Positions 8,768-18,702 of a stretch of DNA of 64,000 nt are shown piece after piece. How positions within the stretch are numbered: position 1 is the first letter of the stretch; every line of letters starts with the position of its first letter. The position numbers and the translations under genes are program-made. Below the pieces are notes generated by a model, which did not search any database, was not told the DNA's origin, and was given only the letters and a program-made list of their open reading frames with translations. The stretch comes from Jannaschia pohangensis (GTDB lineage: Bacteria > Pseudomonadota > Alphaproteobacteria > Rhodobacterales > Rhodobacteraceae), in the NCBI RefSeq assembly GCF_900113875.1, contig NZ_FORA01000003.1, positions 372,001 through 436,000 on the forward strand, written 5' to 3'.

Positions 8768-9313
8768 ATGCTGCACGCGATCTCATTCCGAACCGGTCTC
8801 GTTGCCTGCGCGTCCAGTCTCGCTGCAATGGTTGTTCTGTCGGCATCGGCGATGGCAAACCCGGCCCGCGCGGCAATGCTGGACGCCTTCGCGACCAATT
8901 GCTTCAGCCCGTTCCTGAACGCGGCCACAGCCGAGGCGAACATCGCCAGCACGGGGGCGCGGATCGACTACTACGACTTGACGTTCGCCGTCGTGCAACG
9001 CACGTCCGACACCGATATCACCCCCGGCACGGACCGCCGCTGCGAAGTCTCCTTCGACGGCGACCATGGTGCCGATGCTGCCGAGGTCGCCACGAACGCC
9101 CTGGCCGCCGAGCGCATCCTGACCGACGCGCCGCTGCCCGCGACACACGCCGACGCCGCGCTGCCCGGCACGACCCTGCTGGCCGCCCGCGCGCTCAACC
9201 CGAACCGTGTCGCTGTGGTCCACACCGGTACCCGCCCCGGCCCGAACGGGGTCGAAACCTTCCTCAGCGTCGAACGGCTGACCCCCAACGCCAGCAGCGA
9301 GGCCCTCAGATGA
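8768..9313 (+). CDS. Exported protein with conserved cysteines, unknown function
   Basis: A 181-residue protein with a signal peptide (cleavage near SAMANPARA, about residue 33). The mature part begins AMLDAFATNCFSPFLNAATAE and has a second cysteine at DRRCEVSFDGD, a layout repeated in the lipoprotein encoded at 9902. It starts immediately after the previous stop and overlaps the next gene by ATGA, so it is translated as part of the same unit. No known domain is recognised. Confidence 0.7.
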   Translation: MLHAISFRTGLVACASSLAAMVVLSASAMANPARAAMLDAFATNCFSPFLNAATAEANIASTGARIDYYDLTFAVVQRTSDTDITPGTDRRCEVSFDGDHGADAAEVATNALAAERILTDAPLPATHADAALPGTTLLAARALNPNRVAVVHTGTRPGPNGVETFLSVERLTPNASSEALR

Positions 9314-9894
9314 TCCGCAAACTCGCCCTCGCCCTGGGCCTTCTGGGTGGCGTCGCCGCCTGCGTTCCCGCGGGCAACAACGGCTTCAGCCCCGGTGTCA
9401 GCGACATCGCCGCACAGCGCATGCGCTTCGCCGCCGAGGCGGTCTGCCTGAACAACCGCTCCCGCGCGGCGCAGCGGCGGTCGGCGCAGAACCTGAACTT
9501 CCCGGTGCGCGAACGCGATGGCGATGCAACGGTCTACATCAACCCCGGCACGCTGACCTTCATCCGCATCGGACCGGCCCCGGCACAGAGCTTCACCAAT
9601 GCCGCGGGCCAGCGTCAGATCGTTCAGGGCAACGGATGTTCGGTCGGCTCACCCGCCGTGGGCACGAACCTGGCCAACAAGCTGGCCGGGGAGATCCTGG
9701 CGCCCCGCCTGGTCGACGGCAGTGACACGCTGCTGGCCCCGCTCGGCGCCGGCACCAACGAGGATGGCGGCGTCGGGTTCTTCTTCGACAACCTGTCCGT
9801 CACCCTTCCGGTGGCGCGCACCACATTTACCGACCCCGACACTGGCGAGGGCGTGGCCTTCAACCACCCCGTCATTCTCGTGATCCACAACTGA
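9310..9894 (+). CDS. Lipoprotein of unknown function
   Basis: A 194-residue protein with lipobox VAAC (Cys 18). The mature region contains FAAEAVCLNNRSRAAQR and a second cysteine in VQGNGCSVGSPAVG, so it again has two well-separated cysteines. The rest is beta-rich. The start overlaps the upstream stop by four bases. It is the third of four envelope genes between sucC and sucD. No family is recognised. Confidence 0.7.
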   Translation: MIRKLALALGLLGGVAACVPAGNNGFSPGVSDIAAQRMRFAAEAVCLNNRSRAAQRRSAQNLNFPVRERDGDATVYINPGTLTFIRIGPAPAQSFTNAAGQRQIVQGNGCSVGSPAVGTNLANKLAGEILAPRLVDGSDTLLAPLGAGTNEDGGVGFFFDNLSVTLPVARTTFTDPDTGEGVAFNHPVILVIHN

Positions 9895-9901
9895 GGTGCC
9901 C

Positions 9902-10390
9902 ATGATCGCAACGCTCCGCAAATATGCTCTGCTGGTCGTCGCGGGCGCGACCCTCGCCGCCTGTCAGCCGTCGGACGAGGTGCTCACCCACCGGGGTGAC
10001 GGCCTGCCGCCTGTCGCCCTGTCGCGGGCCCTGACGATGTTCGAGACGGTTTGCGGCGGATCGCTGCCCGATTTCGCCTCGGCGCGCACCCAGATGGCCA
10101 GTGTGGGCGTCACGCGGGCGACGGCGGGCGACGTGATCTACAGCCAGTCCGAGGATGTCTCGTTCCGCATCTTCCGCGACCCTCGCATCGGCCCGACCTG
10201 TTCCATGATCGCAAGCGTCCCGGTCAGCGAGGCGGCCATGCGGCGCGGTTTGATGGCCCGATACGGAACGCTCGCCCCCTCGCAATTCGGCGATGTCGGC
10301 AAGCATCGTGGAAAGACCGTCCTGCTTCTCGACCCGAACCAACGCAACGGGCGCACCTATTTCAACATTCGTCTGCTCTCTGAGCGCTGA
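9902..10390 (+). CDS. Lipoprotein of unknown function
   Basis: A 162-residue protein with lipobox LAAC (Cys 21). The core reads ALTMFETVCGGSLPDFASA, with a later cysteine in GPTCSMIASVP. The spacing recalls the protein at 8768 (AFATNCFSPFLNAATAE then DRRCEVS), suggesting distant homology. I prefer the ATG at 9902, with GAGG five bases ahead, over the GTG at 9896. It ends 19 bases before sucD, whose strong ribosome site AAGGAGGG follows at once. Confidence 0.7.
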   Translation: MIATLRKYALLVVAGATLAACQPSDEVLTHRGDGLPPVALSRALTMFETVCGGSLPDFASARTQMASVGVTRATAGDVIYSQSEDVSFRIFRDPRIGPTCSMIASVPVSEAAMRRGLMARYGTLAPSQFGDVGKHRGKTVLLLDPNQRNGRTYFNIRLLSER

Positions 10391-10409
10391 ACTTCAAGGA
10401 GGGCCCTGA

Positions 10410-11291
10410 ATGGCCATTCTCATCGACAAGAACACCAAGGTGATCTGCCAGGGCTTCACCGGCTCGCAGGGAACGTTCCACTCGGAGCAAGCCATCGCTT
10501 ACGGCACGCAGATGGTCGGCGGCGTCACCCCCGGCAAGGGCGGCCAGAGCCATCTGAACCTGCCCGTCTTCGACAGCTGCCACGAGGCGGTGGAGAAGAC
10601 CGGTGCCAATGCGAGCGTCATCTACGTGCCGCCCCCCTTTGCCGCCGACTCCATCCTGGAGGCGATCGACGCCGAAATCCCGCTGGTGGTCTGCATCACC
10701 GAAGGCATCCCGGTGCTCGACATGATGAAGGTCAAGCGCGCGCTCGACGGCTCGAAGACGCGGCTCATCGGGCCGAATTGCCCCGGTGTCATCACGCCCG
10801 ACGCCTGCAAGATCGGCATCATGCCCGGCCACATCCACAAGCGCGGGTCCGTCGGCGTCGTGTCGCGCTCGGGCACGCTGACCTATGAGGCCGTCAAGCA
10901 GACGACGGACATGGGTCTGGGCCAGTCCACCGCCGTGGGCATCGGCGGTGACCCGATCAAGGGCACCGAACATATCGACGTGCTCGAGATGTTCCTGGCC
11001 GACCCGGAAACGACGTCGATCATCATGATCGGTGAAATCGGCGGCACCGCCGAGGAAGAAGCGGCGCAGTTCCTCGCCGATGAACGCAAGGCCGGTCGCT
11101 GGAAGCCGACCGCCGGTTTCATCGCCGGTCGCACCGCCCCTCCGGGCCGTCGCATGGGGCACGCCGGCGCCATCGTCGCGGGCGGCAAGGGCGACGCGGA
11201 ATCGAAGATCGAAGCGATGAAGGCCGCCGGCATCATCGTCGCCGACAGCCCCGCCACACTGGGCGAGGCGGTGAAGGAAGCAATCGGGTGA
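10410..11291 (+). CDS. sucD: Succinyl-CoA synthetase alpha subunit
   Basis: A 293-residue protein: CoA-binding Rossmann domain with [18 protein letters not shown], then the ligase domain. The phosphorylated active-site His is His 251 in [12 protein letters not shown], and [14 protein letters not shown] is the adjacent helix-capping segment. It forms the enzyme with SucC. The ribosome site AAGGAGGG is strong, which may help match SucD synthesis to SucC across the intervening genes. Confidence 0.97.
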   Translation: MAILIDKNTKVICQGFTGSQGTFHSEQAIAYGTQMVGGVTPGKGGQSHLNLPVFDSCHEAVEKTGANASVIYVPPPFAADSILEAIDAEIPLVVCITEGIPVLDMMKVKRALDGSKTRLIGPNCPGVITPDACKIGIMPGHIHKRGSVGVVSRSGTLTYEAVKQTTDMGLGQSTAVGIGGDPIKGTEHIDVLEMFLADPETTSIIMIGEIGGTAEEEAAQFLADERKAGRWKPTAGFIAGRTAPPGRRMGHAGAIVAGGKGDAESKIEAMKAAGIIVADSPATLGEAVKEAIG

Positions 11292-11295
11292 TGTG

Positions 11296-11883
11296 ATGCG
11301 ACAGATCAAGCGGACGTTCGGTAAGGACAGGAGCCGGGGTACAGAACGCCACAGGTCGACCTTGCCATGTCCCGTTCGCCCCTCGGCCGTGCCGCTCGGT
11401 GCGCTTCTGGTGACGGTGGCAGCCACGTTGACGGCGCACCCGTCCTCGGCCGACGTCACCGATGCCTGCGCCGTCACCGCCGCCTTCCCGGAGGCCGTGG
11501 CACAGCTTGAGGGAGAGGGCTGGACCGTGCTGACCCGCGATGCGGATCTGACGCCCGAGCAGATCGACGCGCTCGCCTGGACATTGATGACCGGCTACAT
11601 CGCCGGGGATGACGGGGGCGAGGACATCGCCACCCTTCTCGACCTGCAGCGCAAGGCCGTGCCGGGTCTTCTGCTGCGCCGCGACACCGACACGACCCGG
11701 TCGCGCGTGCTGGTTCAGGGGAACGACGCGCTGACGCTGGTCCAGACCCGCACCATTCCGGGCCGGGTCGAACGCGTCTGCCGTCTGGCCGCCACAGAGG
11801 CGCCCGAAGGTCTCGACCTGATTGAAGCCGAAGGTGCTCCCGCGCTGGCCGAAATCACCACCGTGCTGCCGGAGGTGAAATGA
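11296..11883 (+). CDS. Exported protein of unknown function
   Basis: A 195-residue protein whose start is uncertain: GTG at 11293, ATG at 11296 or a downstream GTG/TTG are possible. A hydrophobic signal-like stretch (LGALLVTVAATLTAHPSSADV) is preceded by about 30 charged residues, unusually long for a signal peptide, so a later start is plausible. The mature part opens with CAVTAAFPEAVAQL and has a second cysteine in VERVCRLAA, the two-cysteine layout seen in the exported proteins between sucC and sucD. It overlaps the next gene by ATGA. Confidence 0.65.
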   Translation: MRQIKRTFGKDRSRGTERHRSTLPCPVRPSAVPLGALLVTVAATLTAHPSSADVTDACAVTAAFPEAVAQLEGEGWTVLTRDADLTPEQIDALAWTLMTGYIAGDDGGEDIATLLDLQRKAVPGLLLRRDTDTTRSRVLVQGNDALTLVQTRTIPGRVERVCRLAATEAPEGLDLIEAEGAPALAEITTVLPEVK

Positions 11884-12140
11884 CGCGCCGCCAACGATAC
11901 CTCGACGCGCTGCGCCGGGCGGTCTTGGGCGACGGACCCGCGACGTGGCCGACATCCCGGGTCACCGTCTCGGTCGTCCCCGTCGGTGCTAGACTCGCCT
12001 TTGGCCGGCACGAGACGACCGCCCATCTTGCTGCCCTCGTTCTTCTTCCTGTCTTTGCGCTGTGGACCTTCGCGAATGTCGCGGGCCGCTGCCTGCCCCT
12101 CTCACGCCCCCAACCCGTATCCCATGAGGTCCCCCAATGA
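11880..12140 (+). CDS. Small membrane-anchored protein of unknown function
   Basis: An 86-residue protein with a basic N-terminus (MTRRQRYLDALRRAVLG) and one membrane helix at about residues 48-66. It overlaps the upstream gene (ATGA) and its own stop overlaps the sucA start (ATGA), so the three genes are translationally coupled. The coupling and reading-frame conservation argue for a real gene. No family is recognised. Confidence 0.65.
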   Translation: MTRRQRYLDALRRAVLGDGPATWPTSRVTVSVVPVGARLAFGRHETTAHLAALVLLPVFALWTFANVAGRCLPLSRPQPVSHEVPQ

Positions 12141-15097
12141 CCGACCAATCCAGCAACGACGCCTTCCACTCCACGTCCTTCATGCAGGGGCACAACGCGG
12201 AATACCTCGAACAGATGTACGCGCGCTACGCCGCCGATCCGAACGCGGTGGACGAGACATGGCGGCAGTTCTTCGCCGCCCTGCGCGACGACGGACAGGA
12301 CGTGCGGGCCGAGGCGGCGGGCCCGTCCTGGGCGCGCGCCGACTGGCCGCCGATGCCGGGCGATGACCTGACCGCGGCCCTGACCGGCGAATGGCCCGCC
12401 CCCGCCGAGGCACAGGCGGCGGGCGACAAGATCAAGGCCAAGGCCGAAGCCCTGGGCGCCCCCGCCCCGTCGGACGATCAGATCAAGCGCGCCGTCCTCG
12501 ACAGTATCCGGGCGATCATGCTGATCCGCGCCTACCGCATCCGGGGCCACCTGGCCGCCGATCTCGACCCCCTGGGCATGCGCGCCGAGGAGCCGCACCC
12601 CGAGCTTGACCCCAAATCCTATGGCTTCACCCAGGCCGATCTGGACCGGCCGATCTTCATCGACAACGTCCTGGGCCTCGAGGTCGCGACGCTCAACCAG
12701 ATCGTCGCCATCCTGAAGCGCACCTACTGCGGCACCTTCGCGCTGCAATACATGCACATTTCCGACCCCGAGCAATCGGCCTGGCTGAAAGAGCGGATCG
12801 AAGGTCTGGGCAAGGAGATCGAGTTCACCCAGATGGGCCGCAAGGCCATCCTCAACAAGCTGGTCGAGGCCGAGGGCTTCGAGAAATTCCTGCACGTCAA
12901 ATACATGGGGACCAAGCGCTTCGGCCTCGATGGCGGCGAAGCACTGATCCCCGCGATGGAGCAGATCATCAAGCGCGGCGGTCAGTTGGGCCTCAAGGAA
13001 ATCGTCGTCGGCATGCCCCATCGGGGCCGCCTGTCGGTTCTGGCCAACGTGATGGGCAAACCCTACAAGGCGATCTTCAACGAATTCCAGGGCGGCAGCT
13101 TCAAGCCCGAGGATGTCGATGGATCGGGCGACGTCAAATACCACCTGGGCGCCTCCAGCGACCGGGAATTCGACGGCAACACCGTTCACCTGTCGTTGAC
13201 GGCCAACCCCTCGCACCTGGAGGCAGTGAACCCCGTCGTCCTGGGCAAGGTCCGCGCCAAGCAGGATCAGTTGGGCGATACGAAACGGCGTGCCGTCGCG
13301 TCGATCCTGCTGCATGGGGATGCGGCCTTCGCCGGTCAGGGTGTCGTGGCCGAGTGCTTTGCCCTGTCGGGGGTGCGCGGCCACAAGACCGGCGGCACCA
13401 TCCATATCGTCGTCAACAACCAGATCGGCTTCACGACCGCGCCCCACTTCAGCCGGTCCAGCCCCTACCCCACCGACAACGCGCTGGTGGTCGAGGCGCC
13501 GATCTTCCACGTAAACGGCGACGACCCCGAAGCGGTGGTCCACGCCGCCCGTGTGGCCATCGAATTCCGTCAGAAGTTCGGGCGCGACGTGGTGCTGGAC
13601 ATCTTCTGCTACCGCCGCTTCGGTCATAACGAGGGCGATGAGCCCATGTTCACCAACCCGATCATGTACAAGCGGATCAAGGGCCACAAGACGACCCTGT
13701 CGCTCTATACCGAGCGGCTGGTCAAGGATGGCCTGATCCCCGAGGGCGAGATCGAGGACATGAAGGCCGCCTTCCAGGCCCGCCTCTCCGAAGAGTTCGA
13801 GGCCGGCAAGGACTACAAGCCCAACAAGGCCGACTGGCTGGACGGACGCTGGTCGCATCTGGACCGGCGCAAGGAGGAAGACTACGTCCGCGGCGAGACG
13901 GCGATTGCCGCCGAGACCATGGACGACGTGGGTCGCGCCCTCACGTCTGCCCCCGACGGCTTCCCGCTGCACAAGACCATCGACCGCCTGCTCGAAGCCA
14001 AGAAGGCGATGTTCGACACCGGCGAAGGCTTTGACTGGGCCACGGCCGAGGCGCTGGCCTTCGGCTCGCTGCTGACCGAAGGCTACCGGGTCCGCCTTGC
14101 GGGACAGGACAGCACGCGCGGCACCTTCAGCCAGCGCCACTCCGGTTTCATCAACCAGGAAACCGAAGAGCGCTATTACCCGCTCAACCACATCCGGAAG
14201 GGGCAGGCGCACTACGAAGTCATCGATAGCGCCCTGTCGGAATACGCGGTGCTCGGGTTCGAATACGGCTATTCGCTGGCCGAACCCAATGCGCTGACCA
14301 TGTGGGAGGCGCAGTTCGGCGATTTCGCCAACGGCGCGCAGATCATGTTCGATCAGTTCATCTCGTCGGGCGAAAGCAAGTGGCTGCGCATGTCGGGCCT
14401 CGTCTGTCTGCTGCCCCACGGGTTCGAGGGTCAGGGCCCCGAGCATTCGTCGGCCCGTCTGGAACGCTTCCTGCAGCAATGCGGCTCCGACAACTGGATC
14501 GTGGCCAATTGCACGACGCCGGCCAACTATTTCCACATTCTGCGCCGCCAGCTGCACCGCGACTTCCGCAAGCCGCTGATCCTGATGACGCCCAAGTCGC
14601 TTCTGCGGCACAAGCTGGCCGTGTCGAAGAAAGAGGAATTCCTGACCGGATCGTCCTTCCACCGCGTTCTCTGGGACGATGCGCAATACGGCAATTCCGA
14701 CACCAAGCTGGTGGCCGACAACAAGATCAAGCGTGTCGTCGTCTGTTCGGGCAAGGTCTACTACGACCTGCTGGAAGAGCGGGACGCGCGCGGCATCGAC
14801 GACATCTACCTTCTGCGGCTGGAGCAGTTCTATCCCTTCCCGGCCCTGTCGATGGTCAACGAGCTGCAACGCTTCAAGCAGGCCGAAATCGTCTGGTGTC
14901 AGGAAGAACCCAAAAATCAGGGCGGCTGGACCTTCGTGGAGCCGAACATCGAATGGGTGCTGACCCGCATCGGCGCAAGCCACACCCGACCCCGCTATGT
15001 CGGACGTACCGCCAGCGCCTCTCCCGCGACGGGTCTCGCCAGCCAGCACAAAGCACAACAAACAGCGCTCGTCTCCGAAGCGCTGACCACGGAGTAA
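12137..15097 (+). CDS. sucA: 2-oxoglutarate dehydrogenase E1 component
   Basis: A 986-residue thiamine diphosphate enzyme. The N-terminus (STSFMQGHNAEYLEQMYARY...WRQFF) is the E1o segment that docks to the E2 core. The TPP region is present (MPHRGRLSVLANV, LTANPSHLEAVNPVV, HGDAAFAGQGVVAE near residue 393), as are the C-terminal transketolase-like domain (QRHSGF, LPHGFEGQGPEHSSARLERFL) and the terminal GRTASASPATG. It decarboxylates 2-oxoglutarate and transfers succinyl to SucB. The length is normal. sucB follows after three bases. Confidence 0.97.
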   Translation: MTDQSSNDAFHSTSFMQGHNAEYLEQMYARYAADPNAVDETWRQFFAALRDDGQDVRAEAAGPSWARADWPPMPGDDLTAALTGEWPAPAEAQAAGDKIKAKAEALGAPAPSDDQIKRAVLDSIRAIMLIRAYRIRGHLAADLDPLGMRAEEPHPELDPKSYGFTQADLDRPIFIDNVLGLEVATLNQIVAILKRTYCGTFALQYMHISDPEQSAWLKERIEGLGKEIEFTQMGRKAILNKLVEAEGFEKFLHVKYMGTKRFGLDGGEALIPAMEQIIKRGGQLGLKEIVVGMPHRGRLSVLANVMGKPYKAIFNEFQGGSFKPEDVDGSGDVKYHLGASSDREFDGNTVHLSLTANPSHLEAVNPVVLGKVRAKQDQLGDTKRRAVASILLHGDAAFAGQGVVAECFALSGVRGHKTGGTIHIVVNNQIGFTTAPHFSRSSPYPTDNALVVEAPIFHVNGDDPEAVVHAARVAIEFRQKFGRDVVLDIFCYRRFGHNEGDEPMFTNPIMYKRIKGHKTTLSLYTERLVKDGLIPEGEIEDMKAAFQARLSEEFEAGKDYKPNKADWLDGRWSHLDRRKEEDYVRGETAIAAETMDDVGRALTSAPDGFPLHKTIDRLLEAKKAMFDTGEGFDWATAEALAFGSLLTEGYRVRLAGQDSTRGTFSQRHSGFINQETEERYYPLNHIRKGQAHYEVIDSALSEYAVLGFEYGYSLAEPNALTMWEAQFGDFANGAQIMFDQFISSGESKWLRMSGLVCLLPHGFEGQGPEHSSARLERFLQQCGSDNWIVANCTTPANYFHILRRQLHRDFRKPLILMTPKSLLRHKLAVSKKEEFLTGSSFHRVLWDDAQYGNSDTKLVADNKIKRVVVCSGKVYYDLLEERDARGIDDIYLLRLEQFYPFPALSMVNELQRFKQAEIVWCQEEPKNQGGWTFVEPNIEWVLTRIGASHTRPRYVGRTASASPATGLASQHKAQQTALVSEALTTE

Positions 15098-15100
15098 GCC

Positions 15101-16666
<1,566 letters not shown>

Positions 16667-16688
16667 TGGCAGGAAAGGCTTCAGGGAA

Positions 16689-17123
16689 ATGCAAAGTGGC
16701 TTGAACGCTCTGAGGGTTGAGCTGCGTGAAACACAATTAAAGCAGTGCTACTTTCTTCTGTCTGCGGCAGGTGCGTCTATCGCGTTTTACTTGTCGAAAG
16801 CTGATCCAATTGATCATGATTGGATCGGCGTTCTAGCCGTGTCACCACTTGGACTTTGGGCAGTGAGCTTCTGGTGTGGAGTGAGGTACGTTTTGCGAGA
16901 AGAAGACCTTCTGATCGCAAATCATACATATCTCGAGATCGTTGACCGTGACCCGGCAGCGCGGGAACCTGCCAGAAATTGGCTACAAGACGAAATGAAA
17001 TCTATCGGACGCCGAAGAACGTGGGCCCGAAAGCTTCAAGTCCTCGCTTTGGTTTCCGGTGCGGCTGTCTTTGCATTCAATGAAATTATCCTTCCAGGTT
17101 TCGAGCAAACATCGGGTACGTGA
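16689..17123 (+). CDS. Membrane protein of unknown function, AT-rich
   Basis: A 144-residue protein with three hydrophobic segments (about residues 19-36, 45-67 and 115-136) and a charged middle section (REEDLLIANHTYLEIVDRDP). It has no recognised family. Its base composition is clearly more AT-rich than sucB and the genes around it, and codons such as TTA and ATA appear that neighbours avoid, so it is probably a recent acquisition. It starts 22 bases after sucB, with AGGAAAGG upstream, and lies in the same direction. Confidence 0.7.
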   Translation: MQSGLNALRVELRETQLKQCYFLLSAAGASIAFYLSKADPIDHDWIGVLAVSPLGLWAVSFWCGVRYVLREEDLLIANHTYLEIVDRDPAAREPARNWLQDEMKSIGRRRTWARKLQVLALVSGAAVFAFNEIILPGFEQTSGT

Positions 17124-17199
17124 CGAAGGCGCGCCTGACGTCGAAACCAATGCGCAATTTCACGGGTTGACCCCTCATACCGCAACTCGGAGCCACCCC

Positions 17200-17439
17200 A
17201 TGAACCTCCTCACCCACCAAACCCCCGCCGACTACGACGCCTGGAAGGCCGACTTCGACGCCAATGCGGAAACCCGCATGAACGCCGGTCTGACCCTGAT
17301 GCAACTCTGGCGCGATGTGGACGGCGGGGGTGTCACCGCGCTCTTCGAAGTCAACGACCGAAACAAGGCGCAGACCTGGCTCGACGCAGAAAACCAGACC
17401 GACGGACCGGTCAGCGGGCGGTTCATGCGCACCGCATGA
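17200..17439 (+). CDS. Small cytosolic protein, DUF3764-like
   Basis: A 79-residue protein, MNLLTHQTPADYDAWKADFDA..., with the pattern of a small ferredoxin-like alpha/beta fold (LTLMQLWRDVDGGGVTALFEV then AQTWLDAE). It resembles DUF3764 or antibiotic-biosynthesis-monooxygenase-type dimeric barrels, but the family is not certain. It overlaps the next start by ATGA. The role is unknown. Confidence 0.6.
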   Translation: MNLLTHQTPADYDAWKADFDANAETRMNAGLTLMQLWRDVDGGGVTALFEVNDRNKAQTWLDAENQTDGPVSGRFMRTA

Positions 17440-17975
17440 AACGCCTCCTCCTCACTCTCGCTTTCATCGCCCTTGCGGTCCCCACCTATACCGCCGTCAT
17501 GGCGCGGCTCGACCTCGTGACGGCGCCGCCCATGGCGCCCGAGGATCAGCAGGCCGATAGGGTCCACGTGGACAAATCCGACCGCATCCTCACCCTGCTG
17601 CGCGACGGCGCGCCCATTGCCACCTATGAGATCAGCCTCGGATCGAACGGGGACGACGGCCACAAGCAACGGGAAGGCGACGAGCGCACGCCCGAGGGCC
17701 AATATGTGATCGACTGGCGCAACGACGGCAGTTTCGCCCATCTGAGCCTGCACATCTCCTATCCGAACGCCGAAGACATCGCTCGGGCGCAGGCGGCGGG
17801 CGATGATCCGGGCGGGCTCATCATGATCCACGGCATCGCCAATGGTTGGGGTTGGCTCGGCGCGCTCCAGACAGCATGGGACTGGACGGACGGCTGCATT
17901 GCCGTCACCAATGCCGAAATGCGCGACATCTGGTCCCGCGTCCCCAACGGCACACCCATCGAGATCGACGCATGA
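17436..17975 (+). CDS. L,D-transpeptidase (YkuD domain)
   Basis: A 179-residue exported protein with an N-terminal signal or anchor (MKRLLLTLAFIALAVPTYTA) and a YkuD catalytic domain. His 132 is in MIHGIANGW and the catalytic Cys 154 is in DGCIAVTNAEM, matching the family HG...GCI.. motif. Earlier motifs VDKSDRIL and GDERTPEGQYVID also fit. Such enzymes form 3-3 peptidoglycan cross-links or attach proteins to the wall in the periplasm. It overlaps genes on both sides by four bases, so it is part of the sucB-lpd interval operon. Confidence 0.88.
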   Translation: MKRLLLTLAFIALAVPTYTAVMARLDLVTAPPMAPEDQQADRVHVDKSDRILTLLRDGAPIATYEISLGSNGDDGHKQREGDERTPEGQYVIDWRNDGSFAHLSLHISYPNAEDIARAQAAGDDPGGLIMIHGIANGWGWLGALQTAWDWTDGCIAVTNAEMRDIWSRVPNGTPIEIDA

Positions 17976-18148
17976 GCCCCATCCGCCGCACCCTGGCCTT
18001 CTGGATCGTCCGCGTCGCCATCGCCGTCATCCTGGTGATCGTGCTGCAAGCCTGGCACGGCCCCGACCCGTTCCTGTGGTATCTGGCGGCGGGCTATGCG
18101 GTGATTTCCGGCTTCACCACGTTCATTCTGATCCGGCGGCAGAAATGA
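17972..18148 (+). CDS. Small two-helix membrane protein
   Basis: A 58-residue protein, MSPIRRTLAFWIVRVAIAVIL..., with two membrane helices joined by HGPDPFLW and ending in RRQK. It overlaps the L,D-transpeptidase stop by ATGA. It is hypothetical, and translational coupling is the main support. Confidence 0.6.
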   Translation: MSPIRRTLAFWIVRVAIAVILVIVLQAWHGPDPFLWYLAAGYAVISGFTTFILIRRQK

Positions 18149-18215
18149 CTCGACTGTCCTCCGTGATCCGCACGGTCCACGGACCATTCGCCGCCTGCCC
18201 GAAGGAGCCGTCGTC

Positions 18216-18626
18216 ATGACGCCTGAACTCACCGCCCTCGCCCTCGCCATTTTGTGGCAGGCCGTGCAATTCACCCTGATGGCCGTGCCCGCAAATCTTG
18301 AGCTGGGGCCGGGCAAGACCACCTCGGCCCGCGACCGCGCCCGCCTGGGGGGCAGCCTCGAAGACATGCTGTCGGAAAAGACCGCCCGCCTCTATCGCGC
18401 GATGAACAACCACTTCGAGGGGCTGATCCTCTTTACCGCCGCCGTCGTCGTCGTGACGCTGTCGGGTCAGGGCACCGCCTTCACGGCGGCCTGCGGCTGG
18501 ACGTATCTGGCCGCCCGCGTGCTCTATGTGCCCGCCTATGCCTTCGGCTGGCGGCCCTGGCGGTCATTCATCTGGTTCGTGGGGTTCACGGCGACGCTTC
18601 TGATGGTTATCTCCACTCTCGTCTGA
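18216..18626 (+). CDS. MAPEG family membrane protein
   Basis: A 136-residue protein with four membrane helices. The MAPEG (eicosanoid/glutathione metabolism) pattern is visible: an R-A-x-x-N-x-x-E motif as [13 protein letters not shown] near residues 63-75, and [19 protein letters not shown] in the third/fourth helices. Bacterial members are of unknown substrate. It precedes lpd and is in the same direction, about 76 bases away. Confidence 0.82.
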   Translation: MTPELTALALAILWQAVQFTLMAVPANLELGPGKTTSARDRARLGGSLEDMLSEKTARLYRAMNNHFEGLILFTAAVVVVTLSGQGTAFTAACGWTYLAARVLYVPAYAFGWRPWRSFIWFVGFTATLLMVISTLV

Positions 18627-18649
18627 TCCGACGACCCGCGTCCGACGTG

Positions 18650-18679
18650 GATCACCCGTGGATCACCCCTTGATCACCC
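18650..18679. repeat. Three 11-bp tandem repeats with GATCACCC upstream of lpd
   Basis: GATCACCC occurs at 18650, 18661 and 18672, exactly 11 bases apart. The first two units are GTGGATCACCC and the third is CTTGATCACCC. The array ends 23 bases before the lpd start. The helical phasing suggests one protein bound to one face of the DNA. The core resembles half of the TGTGATCACA sites ahead of sucC. Confidence 0.5.
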
Positions 18680-18702
18680 GCCGCCCTGGAGGCCGAAATC
18701 CC

